Positions 11,400-22,090 of a stretch of DNA of 64,000 bases are shown here, piece by piece. The notes under the pieces were generated by a model, which saw only the letters and a list, made by a program, of their open reading frames with translations, was not told where the DNA came from and did not search any database. How positions within the stretch are numbered: position 1 is the first letter of the stretch; each line of letters begins with the position of its first letter. The position numbers were made by a program, and so were the translations under genes. The DNA comes from Abelmoschus esculentus (taxonomy: Eukaryota > Streptophyta > Magnoliopsida > Malvales > Malvaceae), in the NCBI GenBank assembly GCA_035048815.1, contig JAUCBN010000026.1:11725501-11789500 (forward strand), in the 5' to 3' direction.

Positions 11400-12210
11400 T
11401 CGGCACCCAAAGTCATTTTATAAAATATTCATATTTTTGTTTCTCAATAGTAACAAGACCCAGAGCATATTGAAGTAATCGTATAAACTCGATCTCATAG
11501 TCATTAACTGTCATATCATTCAGTTGCAAATTAAGAAAAGTCATCTCGACACTTAGCCAGGTACTAAGTCCCCACATAACGATCCTCAAAAGCTTGTCAA
11601 AGAAACTTTCATATGATCTGATCAACGGTGGTAACTTTTTCCTCAACCTTCCACCAATTTAGGGCTTTTCCCTGAAATAATGATATATTTGCCCTCAATT
11701 TCTTATATGAAGAATACTCTATCTCAACAAACAGTTGTTGAAGTTTCTTTAGCCAATATTCTGCGTCTGTTGGGTTTATACTAATATTACCATCAAACAT
11801 CGTCAAACCAACAACTAAAACTTTATGGATAAAGGTTTCCTAACACCCTCAGATTAATAAAGATACCAGAGCAAATCTCTTTGAATAGTGACAGAATCTA
11901 GACCTACAGACTCACTATCTCCAAAAACATATGGTCCCTCTCTCTAAACTAACTGAATAACTTCGGTTTGCTGAGCCTCAATCAGTACCTCAGGTTGTTC
12001 CTCCCCTCCTATATCATGAGCTAAACTCTGATACTGTGGGAAATCCACAAGAGGCGAGATATCGCTCGTAGAAATAGTAGTACGACCTCAGGCATGACCT
12101 CTCCCGGCCGTAAGATGTGTACTTCTACGGGGTGGAATAGTAGTATATCTAAATAAGAATGAAAAAATCCTATATTTGAACCGGTACTTGGAGAATTATT
12201 CAAAATATTT
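11400..12210 (-). pseudogene. gypsy gag remnant
   Basis: Gag would form the virus-like particle. The N-terminal piece (about 12180-12000) has basic IPPRRST-type residues. The capsid part at 11806-11609 includes FDGNISINPTDAEYWL and ALNWWK, matching the plant retrotransposon gag domain, and it continues at 11646-11413 (MTVNDYEIEF) in another frame. A zinc-knuckle region would lie at about 11120-11050 but is corrupted. At least one frameshift lies near 11630 and several stops lie upstream. Confidence 0.7.
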
Positions 12211-12315
12211 CATAAAATTTTAAATACGAGTCAAAATAAGAATCTAGATTATAAAATAATATTATAAAACAATTTTGGGGTCAAAAATTATTTTAGACCT
12301 TATAGTTCGAAGGTT

Positions 12316-12338
12316 AACTAGGCTTTGATGCCACTAAA
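12316..12338 (-). other. degenerate primer binding site
   Basis: The minus strand reads TGGCATCAAAGC, two changes from the initiator tRNA-Met PBS TGGTATCAGAGC, 5 nt (TTTAG) from the LTR end at 12339. Confidence 0.65.
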
Positions 12339-14302
12339 TGTAACTCCTAAATTTAAACTATTTTTTTAGATTAAAATTTAAGGATCACACTAAGAAAAAC
12401 TAACTCGCAAGTTAGGATTTTAAATAAATAAAATATAATTTTTGTTAAATTCTTCAATCCAAAATACAAAAAATACTGAAATTTATCAATTAAAATATTT
12501 AAAGGTTTATCCCAATGTCACAAATCATATTCAAATTCGAAAATCCAAATAAGTGTCCAAAGTCTAATATAATAATAAATAATAACAAAAATATATGTAA
12601 TAACTCAGAAGTTCGTAACTGTAAAATATACGTAAAAGGGTCTGCATTAGATTCCTCCAAGTACAAAAGCCTAGAACTAAGTATCTGAAATAGGAACTCT
12701 AGTGGTGTAAGCTAGGCAGCTTAGTGTGTCTCTAGTGTGCAGATAAGCATGATCACAGTACAAAATAGCATCTCACAAAACATAACATATAATGTAATAT
12801 ATGAATGATATGCACCAACACCGAACATCATCGGAAGAGTAGATTCCTCTGAAACACTCTAACTCCATCACATCATCAAAAGTCAAAACTCAACCCGAAG
12901 GTGGAGACACTAAAAAGAGTGGAAACTCGACCCGAAGGTGGAGCCACTGATCAGAAGTGATACTCACCAAAGGTGATATCACTGAACTTCCTCGTACATA
13001 TAATCCAACCAAATACAGTGACATGAACATATAATAGAATCAAAATGCTTATCTTAAAACTAAAAAGGGGCATGCATAAGTTTCAGAATCAGATATGTGT
13101 TTAAATGACACAGAGCATGACATTATTCAATTATTTCAAGAAATCAAAGAAATGATGTAATCCACATGGATATACAAAATTAATAGAATATGCACACAGT
13201 AGTAAACAGAAAATATCGGGAGATATACACCTTTAAGCAGATAGCTTAAAATCGAGAATGATATCTACTGGAGTCAGCTCAAACACTAGATCGAGTGGAT
13301 GTAGAACCTACGAGTAACGATTACATAAGATACACTACTATGTCACTAATCAAGAAAGTGCACAAAACAAAAATAAACAGAATAACACATGTGCGTGTCC
13401 CGAAGTCTAAGGAAAAAGAGGTTGTCCAGGAACATGAGGAGGAAGAAATTCAGGGTCTGAATCTACGTCACCTAAACCAAACAGTAAGTAATTTTAGATT
13501 CTGATAAAGACAACTTCCAATGAAGCATTCGAAATTAAATCCTTAAAACTACACTTTAGGTTCGAATTTCGAAAAACGGACAGTGACATTGAACTCAGGA
13601 TGTCGAAAAACATATAGTGGACTGGGTTGGAGAAAGTCAACACTGACTTCAACAGATGACCTCTATAGTGACGTCAACAGATAAAGTCAGTAGTGATCTC
13701 AGTAGATGATGTCAGCAGGCCGGGTCGGGTTATAGGTCAAATCGGGTCTCAAGTCTATCGATTTTCCTGGATTTTCCAGTAAGAATCTGGTTTCCAGATT
13801 TTTGAAATTTTCCTCATATATTTGATTCAAAACAGTTTAAACCCTCTTTCAACACCTTAAAATCGAGATTTAAACCTTAAACAACACTTATTCATCCTAG
13901 AGCTAAAACAAACTCCCTCCTCACTAACACCACTGCAATGAACAAAAGAAGGAAAATAGTCAAATACTTACCTACTCAACACGCACAAGAATTGATTTAC
14001 AGAGGGAAAATGATTAGAGAACAAAAAAACTTTTCATGGATTAAACAAGACGAAAAGAAGGAATGAAAGCATTTGCTTAACAAATAAAGAGGAAAGGCAT
14101 TAAAGCCAAATTAAATTATGTATCGGGAAAAGAGGAAAGGAATATTACCATAATTAAAATGGTAATACTACACAATCAGGGTCTAAACTTTTTAAAAGTT
14201 TTAAACATGATCCAAAGTTTTAAATCTTTACAATTTAGTCTTTGAATTTAGATTAGGTTTAAATTAGAAGATTTCTCAAAGTCTAGGTTTTGAATTAGGA
14301 AT
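12339..14302 (-). repeat. 5' LTR of Del/Tekay-like gypsy element
   Basis: About 1.96 kb. The inner end is GGAGTTACA on the minus strand, next to spacer and PBS. The outer end near 14302 matches 7605-7760 but lacks the final TGTAACACC, so the outermost ~30 bp are lost or replaced at the junction with the hAT fragment. The LTR contains the segment found inverted at 6940-7604. Confidence 0.65.
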
Positions 14303-15238
14303 TTTAGAGTCATAGATGAAACAGAAGAAATTCTATTCTTCTATTGGAATCCCTATTTAGCTCTATAGTAGTAGGCTGGATTAGATCTATTTAGAGTTCG
14401 TATAGAACTAGTCAATATCTAATATCCCATATACATGTGTTTCTTACATAACGTAAACCAATCTTTCATATTTTGATCTCTTTTTTCAATAAATTGATTA
14501 TTTTAAGCAAAATATTTGGAACTTTAGTATGACATGATAAATTGATTATTTCTCCAATATAGTTCTCTCATGATATCAATTGACCTATATAGTTATATTT
14601 TTAGCAGAACATTTGAAACCACATTATGACATGATTAATTGACTATTTCTCCAATGTAGTTCCCTCATGCATACTTGTTTAAAAGCAATCCTTATCAGCC
14701 ATAAACAAAATATCATTTAGCTAATATCATGATATTTTTATTTGTTTAATATCATTTTGGAAATAACTTTATATTATTAAATTCAAAATGGTGTTTTAAT
14801 TGATATGTATTGACTTAATTTGTGTGATTTCATAGCTTGCACTTATTTTTTATGATATAATCCATTTCAAATACATAATTTATATGTATCTTTTTCTAGC
14901 ATACTAACTTTCTTCTTATTTTGTTAGGAAATGTCTAATGTGGGACAGAATTCCATTGCAACATCTCTAACTTTCAACTCTCCTGAATTATCAAACGAAG
15001 GAAGTTCATAACCAAATTCAGCAAAAGACACAAATCCTACATTAAGTTAACCTAATGTGATGGTTGAAGATAGCATGTCAAATGAAAAGAACTCATCAAA
15101 GTTAAAGTCTATAGTTTTGGATCACTTTAAAAAGGAAAAAATCAATAATGAGTGAAAGACAATTTACAATCATTGTAAAAGAAAATAGTGATGATTCAAA
15201 GAATGGGACAAGTCATTTACGTGATCATATGAGACGTG
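14303..15238 (+). pseudogene. hAT transposase fragment (BED zinc finger)
   Basis: A plausible intron end (TTTTGTTAG) precedes ATG at 14931, followed by MSNVGQNSIATSL. At 15085-15238 the frame reads LDHFKKEKIN, then IYNHCKR and NGTSHLRDHMRR. This fits the BED zinc finger of hAT transposases (aromatic-DHF-K, C-x2-C, H-x-H), with stops at three points and the first Cys region damaged. Only the N-terminus remains; the DDE core is absent. It is joined directly to copia gag at about 15238. Confidence 0.6.
14492..14669. repeat. 97-bp tandem duplication
   Basis: Two imperfect copies (about 14492-14588 and 14589-14669). Both contain TATGACATGAT-AATTGA-TATTTCTCCAAT-TAGTT-CTCATG. It lies upstream of the hAT fragment, probably in its 5' non-coding part. 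Confidence 0.75.
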
Positions 15239-15698
15239 GTGAACCAACTTATTCGTAATGGTGAAATGTTAATCGATACGCAAATTGTGGAGAAGATCTT
15301 GAGATCATTAACCGATAATTTTAAGAATATTGTGTGCGCAATAAAAGAATCAAATGACCTTGGGATACTCAAAGTTGATGATCTCACCAGTTCTCTCAAG
15401 GAACATGAATAACGTAAAAACAAAAAGAAAGAGGAGCACTCGAGCAAGCACTTGAAACCAAGACACCAATGAAAGATGTAAAAATACTTTATTCTCAAAA
15501 TTTTCAATGTAGAGGGCGTGGTAGTGGAAGTCAAGAAATGATCATGGTGGTCAAAGTGATAGTCATGAAGGATAATATTAGGAGAAGGGAAAGTCGAGTC
15601 AACCAAATTGGCGTGGAAGAGGATACAATCGAGTAAGAGACGGTCGGTTAAACTATTCCAGCATCGAGTGCTTCAAGTATTACAAGTATTGTAATTAC

Positions 15699-16231
15699 GT
15701 GAAAGATTGCAACTCTGACAAAAAATATAATTATGGAAAAGTGAGACATTTTGCAAAAGATTATCGAGCCAATAAAAAGGTAGAAGAAACAACCAACCTA
15801 GCCTTGAAAGACGAAGCGAATGGAGGTTTTCTCTTGATGGCTAAAGATGAAGTCAACATCTATAATGACACTTTGTGGTACCTCGACTCGGGCGCAAGAA
15901 ACCATATGTGCGGTCACAAATACCTTTTCAAAGAGAGGCAAAAGATTGAAGGTGATTATGTGTCATTTGGAGATGTATCAAAAGTAGAGGTTAAAGGTCA
16001 AGATATAGTTTCTACATATAAAATGATGGCTTGATAGGGTTAATCCAAGATTTTTATTACATATCAGACCTTAAGACCAATATTTTGAGTATAGGACAAC
16101 TCACAAAGAAAGGTTACTCGATATTTTTGAAAGATCGAGTACTACTCTTGAATGACAAGCAAGGACGTCTAATTGCTCAAGTTGAGATGGGTAGAATTAG
16201 GATGTACAAATTGAATTTCAGAAGCGTGTGA
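15699..16231 (+). pseudogene. copia zinc knuckle, protease and integrase N-terminus
   Basis: 15699-16034 encodes a degraded CCHC knuckle (YNYGKVRHFAKDYRA, where Cys is expected at the Tyr positions), then the aspartic protease motif DSGARNHMCG. The next frame (16031-16231) has DFYYISDLKTNILSIGQL, the typical segment before the integrase zinc finger. One frameshift near 16031 separates them. Two TGT to TAT changes suggest cytosine-deamination decay. Confidence 0.8.
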
Positions 16232-16384
16232 GAAAAATGTTTATGAGTCGACATAGAAGACAAGTAATCCTATGGTATCTCCCTTTAGTCACCTATATCA
16301 TGATGGTCTTAAAGATTTAGCAAAGAAAAATATGGTGCACGGGTTACCGAACATGGATTATGACGACAATTTCGTGAAGAATAT

Positions 16385-16893
16385 ATGCTTGACAAGCAAG
16401 CGAGAACCTTGTTTCAAAAGAAGATAGAATATCGAGCTAAACATCCCCTCGAGTTGATTTATACCAGCATATATGGACCAATCACCCCTGAATCTTTCAG
16501 CAGTAAAAGTTATTTCATTTTTTTATCAATGATTTCTCACCAAAAACATGTGTTTATTTTTGGAAAGAAAAATGCAATGCATTTAAGGCGTTCAAAAAGT
16601 TTAAAGTGATGATGGAGAAGGCAATTGATAGACATATAAAAGTCATACGATCTGATAGAGGAGGCGAGTATATTTTGATGCCTTTCATTGAGTATTACAA
16701 GGAACAAGGCATAAGGAGATTTTTGCACCATACTCTCCTTAACAAAACGGTATGGCTAAGAGGCAAAACTAGACTATTCTTGACATATTTTGATCAACGC
16801 TCAAGAGTAAGAAATTATCAAGGCAATTCTAGGAATAAGCTGTGCAGTATGCCATCTATATACAAAATTAATGTAACATCTAAAGTTAGTTGA
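16385..16893 (+). pseudogene. copia integrase core remnant
   Basis: 16385-16609 reads HPLELIYTSIYGPI, where the catalytic Asp of the usual 'LIHTDICGP' is Ser. After a frameshift at about 16606, KVIRSDRGGEY keeps the second Asp and the family motif. The third catalytic Glu region is out of frame. Inactive. Confidence 0.75.
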
Positions 16894-17369
16894 TCAAACA
16901 TCACAAGAGGCATGGAGTGGATAAAAGCTAACAATTTCTCATCTTAAAGTGTTAGGTAGTATGGCCTATGCACACGCACCAGATCAACAAAGAACGAAGC
17001 TCAAAGACAAAAGCAAAATGTATATTTTATTGGTATGATGAGAAGACAAAAGGGTACAAGCTACTCGATCCAATAAGTAAGACAATAATGGTGAGTCATA
17101 ATTTACGAGTAAATGAAGCAAGAGATTGGGAATGAAAAAAAATGATAGACATTATCGTCGAAGTTAGAGAATCATCAATCTTTTCACCAACAAACTTACC
17201 AACAAACTCTAAAACTACTTATGATGAAGATAAACCACGATAACTCAAAATGCGAAGTTTGCAAGATTTGTGTGATTCAACAAATGAGGTACATCTTGTG
17301 TGTCTTTTGGTAGATATTGAAAATGTTAGCTTTGAAGAGTCATTACGAGACAAAAAGTGACAAATTTCC

Positions 17370-18018
17370 ATGGATTAGGAGATTAAGGTAATTGACCGCA
17401 ACAACACGTGGGAGCTAGCAGAATTGTCTAAAGTAAGTTAGCCTATGGGTGTAAGGTAGATGTTCAAGAAAAATATGAATGCTGAAGGAAAGATAGAACG
17501 ATACAAGGTGTGACTTGTTGTAAAGGGATACAAGCAAAAGATAGGAATCAACTATGACGAGGTGGTTTCTCCAGTTACAAGAATGAAGATAATTTGATTA
17601 CTCATTTCACAAGCTGCTTAATTCAAATGATCGATATTTTAAATGGATATCAAGACGATATTCTTGAATGGCGTGCTTGAAGAAATTGTCAACATCGAAC
17701 AACAACCAAGGTATTTAAAAATCGTAGGAGAGAAGAAGGTGTTAAAATTGAAGAATGCGCTTTATGGGTTAAAGCAAGCACCACAGGAATGAAATACATG
17801 TATCGATACATATTTTTAGGAGAAAGGGTTCATGCAATGTCCCTACAAGTATTCCTTTTACGTAAAACAAAATGGAGGTAAGATATTATTTGTTGCTCTT
17901 TATGTCGATGACCTCATTATCATGTGGAACAATGATGAGATGATAGAAGAGTTTAAAGGCACAAAGAAATGAGAATTTGAGATGATATATTTAGGCTTGA
18001 AAAGTTTTTTCTTGGTTT
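17370..18018 (+). pseudogene. copia reverse transcriptase, 5' part
   Basis: Readable blocks: NNTWELAEL, VVKGYKQKIGINYDEV, ALYGLKQAPQ and the catalytic LYVDDLII. All are standard copia RT blocks; stops occur between them. The reading FFLGLE at 18003-18020 continues exactly at 19573 as VSQVDTSIFV once the inserted LTR is skipped. Confidence 0.85.
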
Positions 18019-18023
18019 GGAGG

Positions 18024-19567
18024 TGTAATAGCCCATTATCCAAAAACCACATAAAACCATTTATTTATTATCCAATCCAAATAATACATATCCAGGATCA
18101 AACCAAGCCCACAAACCAAGGCCCAAGAACCTACACAAATCCCTTAACCCAACACCAACAAACTTAGCTAAAAGAATTCTCTCAACCCTAATCTGATAAA
18201 ACAAATGATAAACCCTAATTGCATATCCAGCTGCCGCCGCCTAGCTCTGCCAAGGGTCTCCTGCGCGTGGCCGCCACGCGCGGCTGTTCAAATAGCGTTT
18301 GGTGGTCACGCGCCCTCTAATTGGTCCAAGCAAACGACCACCGCCCACACCAGACTCCACTGTCCACCGCCTTGGTCGCATCCACCTGCAAAATGAAAGG
18401 ATAAGAATGATTATATCTGAAATAATCAGATGAAAAGAAAGCATAATCTTTTAATGTTTTATATGTTGTAAAAAGGGGTATAAATACCCATTGAAAAAAC
18501 TTGTAATCGGAGAGGACCGAACCACAAAAAAAAATCAATACCAAAACAAGATTCGAATCAACAGAGATCCATAACAAACGTCACCATTCTATTCGAAACT
18601 AAAAATAGAGAACAGAAAGAGTGATCAAATAAGCAACCAAAAAAAAAGGTAAAAAACAAAGAGTTTTCGACTTATCTTTGTTTAGATCTAGGCTTGGATA
18701 CGCTTCAGCTCAAAAATCCAACACCGGATCTAGGTTACCCAAAATGAAACGCATCGGAAAAGTGTTTCTTTTCCTGTCGTTGATGACCGGCACGACGGCC
18801 GACAGCCATGAGCCGACGCAGCTACGATGGCTTGATGCCGGAGCTTGGAGAGGAGGAGGAGAGCTTTGTTATCACCTCTCTAATCTGATTTGAGAAGGAT
18901 AAAATGAATAAAGAAAAATCAAAAAGTCCCTTATATCATAAATGAAACGGTACCGTTTTGGTGCCGGTCTTCAAGGCCTAAAACAGTGCCATTTCACGGT
19001 CCAAACCCACACCCGAATCCGAGAACCATACCCGGACCCGAGCTTTACCCGAAAAAATGGGTTAATTGCATCCGAAGTCCTCCTTCTCCTGGCGTGTCTC
19101 TGGTTCAGCTCTCCAACTTGCACCTGGTTCCATATCAGTCACTGATTGAATTGATTTTAGCCCAAATCTTTCAATTTATTTCAATTGAATCCTTATATTA
19201 TTCTATTTAATTCTAATGTTTCTATTTTTTTTGTAGAATAGTCCCTGAATTAATATAAAATTATTATATTTCTCATATAATCATTATTATATAGATATCA
19301 TTTTCATATTTTTATTATTTTTATTATTAGATGTTTACTAACTCATTTTTATTACAGATTTTTATAACGAGTTCATATTTTCGATCGTATAAAATATTAT
19401 GTAACCGACATGTACCAATTTCGGGCATTGTGGGGGTGCTCACCTTTCCTCACGTGTAACAGACTCCCGGACCCACTCTGGTTCGTAGACGCAATTTTGG
19501 TGTTTCAGTCGCACCGGATACAAAAATCAATTGGTGGCGACTCCCTGAACGAATTCTAGTGATTACA
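18024..19567 (+). repeat. solo LTR inserted in copia RT (5-bp target duplication)
   Basis: 1544 bp beginning TGTAATAGCC and ending GTGATTACA, flanked by GGAGG at 18019-18023 and 19568-19572. It holds a TATA box (TATAAATA, 18479-18486) and, near its end, GGGCATTGTGGGGGTGCT and TTGGTGGCGACTCCC, phrases shared with the fragment at 53627-54010. No internal coding region remains, so it is best read as a solo LTR from unequal recombination. Strand is taken from the TATA box. Confidence 0.85.
18479..18486 (+). promoter_or_regulatory. TATA box of solo LTR
   Basis: GGGGTATAAATACCC sits about 455 bp into the LTR, a normal place for a U3 promoter. Confidence 0.55.
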
Positions 19568-19572
19568 GGAGG

Positions 19573-20428
19573 TTAGTCAAGTAGATACGAGTATTTTTGT
19601 ATTAGAGAAGAATTTAAAAGAGATTTTGATGAAGTACAAGATGGTTGATCACAATCAGGTATCAACACCAATGGAACTAGGTGCAAAACTCTCAAAGTTC
19701 GATGGACAAAAACGTGTTGATGCGAGTAGATACCAGAGTTTGGTAGAAAACCTTTGCTATCTCGCATACATAAGACCAAATATTTCGTTAAGTGTCAGTA
19801 TTTTAAGTCGGTTCATGGAGGAGCCAGTTTATTCACATTAGCCAGTTTATTCACATTAAAAGGCGTTGAAGCAAATCCTATGCTACATGAAAGGAACAAT
19901 GTCACTCGGGTTATTCTACTTGAAAGTAGAAGACTACAAATTGGTTGGATACTCTAACAACGATTGATGTGGAGACATAGACGATCGAAAAAGCATATCG
20001 GGATATGTGTTCTTTATCGGAGATACTATATTTACTTGTCTTTCAAAGAAACAATCAATTGCAACGCTCTCGACATGTGAATTTGAATATGTGGAAGCAT
20101 CTTGGTGTGTATGTCATGCGATATCGCTTAGAAATTTATTGAGCAAGATAAACTAAAGTAACTAGGTGGAACTATGATTCAAGTTGACAACAAATCAACA
20201 ATTGAGTTGGCAAAGAATCTGGTGAATCATTAAAAAAACAAAACAAATCGATGTTCGTTTTCACTTTATTTGAGATCATGTAAAAGAAGTGTGAAATTGA
20301 TGCATGTAGCAAGTCAGGATCAAATTTGAATATCTTCACAAAATTGCTACCAAAAGTATTTCTTGATAAATACAAAAAGATGATTGACATGACGAATGGT
20401 AGAAACAATTAAGTTTACGGGAGAGTTT
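19573..20428 (+). pseudogene. copia RT C-terminus and RNase H
   Basis: 19626-19841 reads MVDHNQVSTPMELGAKLS and YLAYIRPNIS, then RNase H with SGYVFFIGDTIFTCLSKKQS and TLSTCEFEYVEAS (family SxxSTxEAEYxA). An 18-bp tandem duplication at about 19823-19858 (AGCCAGTTTATTCACATT twice) and several stops disrupt it. A purine-rich tract near 20411-20425 (AAGTTTACGGGAGAG) is the likely polypurine tract. Confidence 0.8.
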
Positions 20429-20800
20429 TGTTTAATAAACATTAAATGATATGTTTATTGACTCTTAAATTTAGAAGTTAATGAAACAAATAAAAGTGAA
20501 GAGTATTAGTAGTTGAAAGGTTAAATGTTGTTTATAGAGTTAGTGGTCTTTGTTGGTTTTAATAGAATTTATTATTTAGTAATGCCTAGGTTATACATAA
20601 AGATGTTGATTTCTTTTGTAAATAAGAAGAAGAAAGAAGATAAGACATAAAATTCAGAGGAATAAAAAAACATTTTTAAATATTATAGTTCTTGTCAATT
20701 GTCGAATCAATTTCATTTGAATGATATTTGATTTAAATCTTTACAAATTCTTTGATTTTGTTATAATATTTAGATAAAAAAAATAGTGAATTGGTGAATA
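20429..20800 (+). repeat. copia 3' LTR (right end uncertain)
   Basis: Starts TGTTTAATAAAC just after the polypurine tract. The right boundary cannot be fixed because the 5' LTR is missing. Confidence 0.5.
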
Positions 20801-22090
20801 TATTTTTTGTATAGTGTAAGTTAGTGGTGGCTCCATTACAAAGGAAAAAAGAATGATGTTTATATAGAAAATATTCATACTAAAAATACAAAAAAATTAA
20901 AATACTGAATTTCTAATATTTGACTCAATTTTTCTATTTTTTAATTTGATTCTCACTTATTTTATAGTCTCTTACTTGATCATATTGTTTTTTATTCGAT
21001 TCTGCAAAATGTATGGTTGTTTATCTCTTTTGTTTATATTCAAATCAACCCTATTCTTTTTTTCCTTTTTTATTTTACAAGTTTGATGAATGGAAGACAA
21101 GACAACAGTGTAGGAAAGGACATTTACTAATCATGATGTGATAGTTCAATGCTTTACGACGACATCGACATAGTTTAATATTACAGTAAGACGACATCGA
21201 CATAGATTAATATTACAGTAGGCGACATTTATCGAAATTGAAGAAAAGAGAGCTATATAATTTGTTGTTGGGGAAGGAGCGCATGGCTAACACACGCATA
21301 ATTATTGCCCTACTTTTTTTAGATCTAATTTACATTGTTATATCCAAATAGAATGCAAATATCGTTAATTGATTGGACATGAAGATAATATAGGGTCAAC
21401 TAAGATTTTTATTTGGGGCTAATTAAACTACCAATGTATTGAATTTTATTGAATTTTTTGTTTAATTTTTGGACTCAATTTATTTTGAGTTTTAAAACTA
21501 ATAATTAAATCTAATAATAATACTAATAATTGTAAACTAAAAAATAATAATAAAACTAATAAATATGGTAAAAGTGAGTAAGAATAAGGGTTTAAGAAAT
21601 TTGAGGTAAAGTCTATTTTTTGAGGGTAAGGTATGAGATTTAAAAGTTAAAATTAAGATTTAAAATTTAATTTTTTTTGCTGTCGAAGCACTGAAAGAAC
21701 AAAAAAAAAAGATAGAGGATTTTGTCATTGACTCTAGACCCTAATTCTCGAAACAAAAATCATCTATTCTTAAATATGCTCCTTTCTGTATTACACTAAT
21801 AAACACAAATATTACAGTAAATTTAAAATCTTAACTCTAAATTTTACATCATCCTAAATTTTATACTCTAAATATATATTTCATTCCTAATTTTTTAAAA
21901 CTCTAATTATAAAATATAATTTTAAATCTTAAATAAAAAAATATAATTAAGGAGAATTAAAGACGGACTATTTCTATACGTCACAATGCAGAATAATCTC
22001 CCATCTCTTGTTTCTTATCTTTTTCCTACGACTTTGTTGTTATACCCTTTCCGCTCTTCCCGGCCTTCCTTGAAGACAGAGTGAGAGAGC
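20801..22090. other. AT-rich upstream region of the DUF4079 gene
   Basis: No coding region. It contains a 32-bp tandem duplication at 21159-21221 and T/A-rich tracts. The final ~130 bp before the ATG are pyrimidine-rich (CTTGTTTCTTATCTTTTTCC) followed by GAGTGAGAGAGC, consistent with a plant 5' UTR. No clear TATA box was assigned. Confidence 0.5.
21159..21221. repeat. 32-bp tandem duplication
   Basis: ACGACATCGACATAG-TTAATATTACAGTA occurs twice in tandem, with one mismatch, about 0.9 kb upstream of the DUF4079 gene start. Confidence 0.9.

Larger units (their letters stand above)
7795..12338 (-). mobile_element. Ty3/gypsy element, Del/Tekay-like, internal region (decayed gag-pol)
   Basis: Order on the minus strand is canonical for Ty3/gypsy: gag (about 12210-11400), protease (about 10750-10500), reverse transcriptase (about 10260-9650), RNase H (about 9500-9270), integrase and its C-terminal region (about 9100-7800). 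The protein would copy the element's RNA and insert the cDNA, but stops and frameshifts break every part. At the integrase end, short motifs such as YIGPY and DVFHIFKL and an EEEPIEI segment resemble the chromovirus C-terminus. I could not make out a clear chromodomain. Confidence 0.8.
15239..20428 (+). mobile_element. Ty1/copia element, decayed and split
   Basis: Order gag, protease, integrase, RT, RNase H on the plus strand is diagnostic of copia. Gag piece: IVEKILRSLTDNFKNIV at about 15290-15340. Protease: LWYLDSGARNHMCG at about 15873-15914, the canonical copia site. Integrase: 16385-16893. RT: about 17370-18018 with LYVDDLII. RNase H: 19573-20400. A solo LTR at 18024-19567 interrupts RT. 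The 5' LTR and N-terminal gag are missing; the 3' LTR starts at about 20429. Many stops make it inactive. Confidence 0.85.

Noticed and set aside
18205..18400. Short GC-rich plus-strand frame as a gene
   Set aside because: It lies in the solo LTR between its start and TATA region and has no motif.
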